DNA of 8,598 bases from Candidatus Hydrogenedentota bacterium. GTDB taxonomy: Bacteria > Hydrogenedentota > Hydrogenedentia > Hydrogenedentales > SLHB01. Positions 5,520-8,598 of this stretch are shown here, piece after piece (position 1 is the first letter of the stretch; every line of letters starts with the position of its first letter). A program made the translations under genes and the position numbers. Location of the stretch: assembly GCA_026387845.1 (NCBI GenBank), contig JAPLKX010000314.1, forward strand, positions 1 to 8,598. The letters run 5' to 3'. Under the pieces are notes generated by a model that had not been told where the DNA came from, made no database searches, and was given only the letters and a program-made list of their open reading frames with translations.

Positions 5520-8033
5520 TTAACGCCCCCGGCTTGACCGGCCACCGCCCATGCTGCGGCCCCCGCCGTCCATGCTGCGGCCGCCGCTGTGCGAAGAGCC
5601 GCCACGAATGGAAGGCGCTTCGCCCATCGACGGGCCCCTGCCGCCCCTATCAGGAGAACTCATCCGTGGCGACGGAGACGGCATTTCCATTGACCGCGGA
5701 GACGGCATTGACGGCCGCGAAACCTGCGGCGCCGGCATACTGGGCCGCGAATACTGCGGCACGCTCGGCTCGCTCCTCATAGATCGCGGCATCACTTGCG
5801 GCGCTTGCGCCCTCGGCGGTTCGATCGACCGCGGAGACGGCCCGCCTCGGCTTATGACGTCCGGTCGCGACGGCACCTGGGGCTCAACTCGCATGCTCGA
5901 ACGGCCATGCGACGGAGTACGTACAGACGGCGCTTCCGGCCGCTGCGGAGCTTCTATCGACCGCGGAGACGGGGCTTCCGTCCGCCGCGGCGACTCTATC
6001 GACCGCGGTGACGGCTCAGCAGTCGGGCCGCTCGGCTCGTTCCGCCGTATCGAAGGGCTTTCCGTACGCCGCGGCGACTCTGTCGACCGCGGAGATGGCT
6101 CAGCAGTTGGGCCGCTCGGCTCATCCCTCCGGATTGACCGGCCTTCTGCCTCGCCGCGCCCCCTGCTGGGAGTACGCGTTTCCGCACCACCCGCGTCAAC
6201 CGGCTCCCGCGTCGTACGCTCCCGCACACCGCCGCCTTCGCCGCGCCCGCGGAAACTCGGGGTCTCGTCCGGCGCTATCGAACGCGGCTCGGAACTCGGC
6301 GCACCCGGCGTTTCTTCTACCCGGCGAATCCCCCGCTCGCGGCCGCCCCGGGAACGTCCCGGCGGGACGCCGCCAACTCCGGATTCCGGAGCCTCGCGCA
6401 CCGAACGGTCGCGCACACTGGGCTCGCCGCCACGGCCGCGATCAATACCCCCGCGACTCTGCGACTCGCCCGGCTCCACCCGAGCACCCGGCGCCGACGG
6501 CGAACGATCAGCGCCCCGGCCCCGATCTCGAATCCCGCCAATGTCCGTCGTGGCAAGACGGCGGCCACGCGCTTCGGGCGTCACCGACGCCGCTTCCGGC
6601 GCAAGCCGCACGCTGCGCGCACGCGCCTCCCGCGAGGTGGGCTGCTCGGGCGTCCTCACGCTCCTGCGCACATCGGCCCCCGCCGTCTCAAACCGGCGCC
6701 GACCCACCGACGACTCCAGCCGCTCCACCCGGCCACGTGCCAGCGTCCCTTCGTGATCCAGCGCCATCGGCCCGCGGATCGCCCTGCGCGGCGCATAATC
6801 GCGCACCGCCATGTGACTGTCCGGGTACGGGAAGTGCGGCCGGCGCGTTCCAAAGTTGATGTTCCAAATGTTGATCTCCGTCGCAGGGATGCCATGGATG
6901 AGCGACGAATGGAACGGGTTGATGTAATGGCCGCCGTAGAAAAGGTAGTCCGCTGGACAGTAGCTGCTCGCGAACACACTGAACTGCAACCCGCCCATGT
7001 AGTAGAAATCGTTGCCATAAACCACCGGACGATCCCACGGGTCAAGCGGGCACCACACAAAGTTCGGGCCCACACGGTAAGTGGCCACCCACGCCGGGCC
7101 CCATACGTCCCGGTACCGCCAGCACCAACCATAGCTCGGGTGGTAACGCCAACGGCCGTAGTGCGACGTAACGTACGCAAACGGGTAATCGCCTACCCAC
7201 GAGTAGCCGATCGTCGGAACATAACTCCAGTGGCCATACCGGTACGGGACATAGTCCGTTACCACCGTCGGCCGCCAGTAGGGGTCGTTATCAATCGTCA
7301 CCCAGTCGCCGTACGTCCCCAGATCCTCCACGCCCACCGGCGTGTCCTTGATCACCGTCGTCGGAACCGCCTCCAAACCCACCGCCAACAACTGCGCCCG
7401 CTCCCGGTTCCACGCGTCGAACGAGTCTTCCTCACCCCGGTCGAACGGTTCCGGCAGCGACGGCAGGTAGCCCGGGTCAATGTACGACCGCTGGCCCGTC
7501 TGGAGGATCGTGTCCTCCCCGCCCGGCGCCCGGATCGTCACCGCACCCCAATGAACGCTGACTGTCGTCGCCCCGTTCGTCAAAATATCCACCCGCACCT
7601 GCGTGTCATTCTGGACGTGCATGTCCGCCACGGGCGACTGAAATATCACGCTCCCAGAACTCCGCGAGATCCGCTGAACGTAAAACGCACCCGTCCAGCC
7701 TTTAATCACGCCCGAAGGCGGGAGCGAAACGATATCGGCCTTGCTGCCGTCGGCCATGCGAAGGAACGTCCCGCCCGACATCTCAACCTCGAGCGTTCCC
7801 TTCTCATCTACCCAGAGCGTGTCTCCCGGCATGACCAGCGTGTTTACCGTCGCGTAACTCCAATCCTCGTCCGCGGCGCCCTTCACCATCGAGCCGCCCG
7901 AATCAAACGCCACACGGGCGTGCAACGGGTCTTGTGCAACCGCCGACGGTCCGGCCGCACCCGCCAATATCACCGCCAGCGCCAATACCCACCAGCGCCG
8001 GCCTCCTCTAAACGGGCTCGTTTTTGATCTCAT
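5520..8033 (-). CDS. Exported FecR-like plus DUF6600 protein with long disordered basic tail
   Basis: The 837-residue product starts with a signal peptide (hydrophobic 15-27, AVA cleavage site near 33). Residues about 65-185 form a beta-rich FecR-like domain: GDTLWVDEKGTLEVEMSGG, then VADMHVQNDTQVRVDI and TILQTGQRSYI. The linker FDAWNRER (205-212) and the Trp/Tyr-rich block 236-340 (YGDWVTIDNDPYWRPT, YVPYRYGHWSYV, GYSWVGDYPFAYV, HYGRWRYH, GWCWRY) are typical of DUF6600. From about residue 430 to the end the chain is low-complexity Arg/Ser/Pro/Glu and finishes in Gly/Ser/Arg repeats, so it is probably disordered and strongly basic. A 28-residue tandem unit lies in this tail. The ATG at 8033 has AGGAG eight bases upstream. 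In typical FecR proteins this domain senses TonB-receptor signals, but no sigma factor or receptor gene is here, so a structural or envelope-binding role is equally likely. Domain calls are from motif memory. Confidence 0.88.
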   Translation of the reverse strand: MRSKTSPFRGGRRWWVLALAVILAGAAGPSAVAQDPLHARVAFDSGGSMVKGAADEDWSYATVNTLVMPGDTLWVDEKGTLEVEMSGGTFLRMADGSKADIVSLPPSGVIKGWTGAFYVQRISRSSGSVIFQSPVADMHVQNDTQVRVDILTNGATTVSVHWGAVTIRAPGGEDTILQTGQRSYIDPGYLPSLPEPFDRGEEDSFDAWNRERAQLLAVGLEAVPTTVIKDTPVGVEDLGTYGDWVTIDNDPYWRPTVVTDYVPYRYGHWSYVPTIGYSWVGDYPFAYVTSHYGRWRYHPSYGWCWRYRDVWGPAWVATYRVGPNFVWCPLDPWDRPVVYGNDFYYMGGLQFSVFASSYCPADYLFYGGHYINPFHSSLIHGIPATEINIWNINFGTRRPHFPYPDSHMAVRDYAPRRAIRGPMALDHEGTLARGRVERLESSVGRRRFETAGADVRRSVRTPEQPTSREARARSVRLAPEAASVTPEARGRRLATTDIGGIRDRGRGADRSPSAPGARVEPGESQSRGGIDRGRGGEPSVRDRSVREAPESGVGGVPPGRSRGGRERGIRRVEETPGAPSSEPRSIAPDETPSFRGRGEGGGVRERTTREPVDAGGAETRTPSRGRGEAEGRSIRRDEPSGPTAEPSPRSTESPRRTESPSIRRNEPSGPTAEPSPRSIESPRRTEAPSPRSIEAPQRPEAPSVRTPSHGRSSMRVEPQVPSRPDVISRGGPSPRSIEPPRAQAPQVMPRSMRSEPSVPQYSRPSMPAPQVSRPSMPSPRSMEMPSPSPRMSSPDRGGRGPSMGEAPSIRGGSSHSGGRSMDGGGRSMGGGRSSRGR
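5983..6150 (-). repeat. 84-bp tandem duplication inside the DUF6600 gene tail
   Basis: Two adjacent units (5983-6066 and 6067-6150) begin with the same CGCCGCGGCGACTCT word on the plus strand and keep phase for 28 codons. They encode two copies containing EPSGPTAEPSPRS. Identity is high through most of the unit and decays at one end. Further partial copies (PSPRSIE motifs) extend to about 5700. The duplication keeps the reading frame, which fits slippage or unequal crossing-over in a disordered coding tail. Confidence 0.75.
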
Positions 8034-8048
8034 AGCCTGTACTCCTAC

Positions 8049-8099
8049 GCGGGCCTTTTCCCGCTACTCATCCAGACGAATTCTCTGAATGAGCATTCA
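8049..8099 (-). promoter_or_regulatory. Leader hairpin and palindrome upstream of the DUF6600 gene
   Basis: GCGGG (8049-8053) and CCCGC (8060-8064) form a small hairpin immediately upstream of the AGGAG ribosome binding site (8046-8042). Further upstream TGAATG and CATTCA (8086-8099) form a 6-bp dyad with a 2-base spacer, a possible operator. I could not find a convincing -35/-10 pair. The remaining spacer to 8237 holds poly-T runs (8155-8177) and a short GCAATCC duplication, with no other recognisable element. Confidence 0.3.
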
Positions 8100-8237
8100 C
8101 TCTCTTAGTAAAACGATTCAAACCGCCCCCGCGGTTGCAGAAAATTCCCAATTTTTCCCCGTTTTTTTGACTTTTTTGCGCGATTCGGGCCGCAGCAATC
8201 CGCAATCCGCTTGCGCCCAAGCCCGCCCCTGTGCAAA

Positions 8238-8598
8238 ATGTCCACAGTGTCCAAAGTGTCCACCAGGTCCACTATGCAGTTTCCGCCCGAAGTCGTCGCC
8301 TGGCACGACGTCATGGCCAAATGGCTAAAAGCCAACGACCCCTATAAGCACCTCGTCACCACAAGCTTCGGCGGCTTACCCGAATACCCAAATATGTGGA
8401 ACCTCCCGTCTTTAGATTACATACAGCGCCATACGTACCTCAACGGGATCGAGACCAATACCCAGCCCGCGAAGAGCATCGCCGCTACAGCCCAAAAGTT
8501 CCACGATAACTTCAACAAACCCATATACATCGGCGAGTACGGCGTCACCTGGAAAGGCTTCATAACCGAATTGGACCCCTACTGCCGCGGCACGAAAC
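8238..8598 (+). CDS. GH5-like (clan GH-A) glycoside hydrolase, 5'-truncated and running off the window
   Basis: The frame is open from ATG 8238 to the edge. Recognisable protein starts at about ATG 8274: FPPEVVAWHDVMAKWLKAND (3-22), PYKHLVTTSFGG (23-34), LDYIQRHTYL (47-56) and NKPIYIGEYGVTWKGF (81-96). This is the second half of a GH-A TIM barrel as seen in GH5-like and DUF5060-associated enzymes; the Glu of GEYG (residue 88) matches the strand-7 nucleophile. The strands before it, including the WNE-type acid/base Glu normally just upstream of FPPEVV, are absent: the codons before 8274 are only the GTCC nonamer repeat. No ribosome binding site is visible at either ATG. It also uses more A/T-rich codons (TTA, CTA, ATA) than its neighbours. 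It is most likely a pseudogene or an assembly join; a frameshifted 5' part was looked for in the other plus frames back to 8089 and not seen. Confidence 0.7.
   Translation, partial: MSTVSKVSTRSTMQFPPEVVAWHDVMAKWLKANDPYKHLVTTSFGGLPEYPNMWNLPSLDYIQRHTYLNGIETNTQPAKSIAATAQKFHDNFNKPIYIGEYGVTWKGFITELDPYCRGTK
8240..8275 (+). repeat. Four tandem GTCC nonamers
   Basis: Four direct 9-bp units start at 8240, 8249, 8258 and 8267, all beginning with GTCCA (for example GTCCACAGT and GTCCAAAGT). The last unit overlaps the ATG at 8274 from which glycosidase similarity begins. The period equals three codons, so every frame through it stays open. Unit length and the GTCC start match the array at 3194-3220. Confidence 0.75.

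Noticed and set aside
5690..6150. Regularly recurring GACCGCGGAGAC words, CRISPR-like at first sight
   Set aside because: Spacing is irregular, there are no unique spacers of constant length, and the repeats are in-frame codons of a low-complexity protein tail.
5551..6756. Plus-strand open frame of 401 codons rich in DRGDG-like words
   Set aside because: It mirrors the low-complexity tail of the DUF6600 gene; the repeated words come from the antisense of Arg/Ser/Pro codons.
6753..8027. Plus-strand open frame of 424 codons
   Set aside because: Antisense to the FecR-like and DUF6600 domains, very Arg/Val/His-rich, no start signal and no family resemblance.
8105..8335. Minus-strand open frame of 76 codons with a VDLVDTLDTVDI segment
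   Set aside because: The apparent peptide repeat is just the GTCC nonamer array read backwards; no ribosome binding site or similarity elsewhere in the frame.

Overview
The window is GC-rich bacterial DNA. It carries secreted carbohydrate-active or envelope proteins, a stand-alone acyl-CoA-binding protein and several short intergenic repeat families. The mix of a DUF4450-type six-hairpin glycosidase, a FecR/DUF6600-type exported protein, GH43 and GH5-like fragments and small intergenic palindromes suggests the Planctomycetes/Lentisphaerae/Verrucomicrobia neighbourhood or Hydrogenedentota. That placement comes from gene content only, is low confidence, and no phylogenetic marker is present. 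I see no rRNA, tRNA, CRISPR array, transposase gene or replication origin.

Layout from left to right. A minus-strand gene occupies 1-2503 and runs off the left edge. It encodes an exported DUF4450-like protein with a predicted (alpha/alpha)6-barrel. A divergent intergenic region (2504-2712) carries a plausible sigma70-type promoter for a plus-strand acyl-CoA-binding protein gene (2713-2985). The next gap (2986-3224) holds a 62-bp REP-like imperfect palindrome and three 9-bp GTCC tandem units. These lead straight into a 5' remnant of a GH43-type gene (about 3225-3401). The remnant meets, tail to tail, a minus-strand YghZ/Gpr-type aldo/keto reductase gene (3434-4429). Next comes a good minus-strand terminator (4540-4602), then a minus-strand gene for a small lipoprotein built of Gly/Tyr tetrapeptides (4629-5333), a repeat-rich spacer, and a large minus-strand gene for a FecR-like plus DUF6600 protein with a roughly 400-residue disordered basic tail (5520-8033). 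At the right edge, four more GTCC nonamers fuse directly to the 3' half of a GH5-like (clan GH-A) glycosidase gene (8238-8598, running off the window).

Functional picture. The DUF4450 protein and the GH43 and GH5-like fragments point to a lineage that degrades complex polysaccharides. The FecR/DUF6600 protein and the tetrad lipoprotein are envelope proteins of unknown role. The aldo/keto reductase (methylglyoxal/glyceraldehyde-phosphate detoxification) and the acyl-CoA-binding protein (acyl-CoA buffering) are independent housekeeping-type genes. The genes do not look like one operon: orientations differ, spacers are 150-240 bp, and most spacers carry a hairpin. I did not find a convincing new multi-gene system. 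The items most worth a second look are the ten consecutive tetrads in the lipoprotein and the two truncated glycosidase genes that each begin at a GTCC nonamer array.
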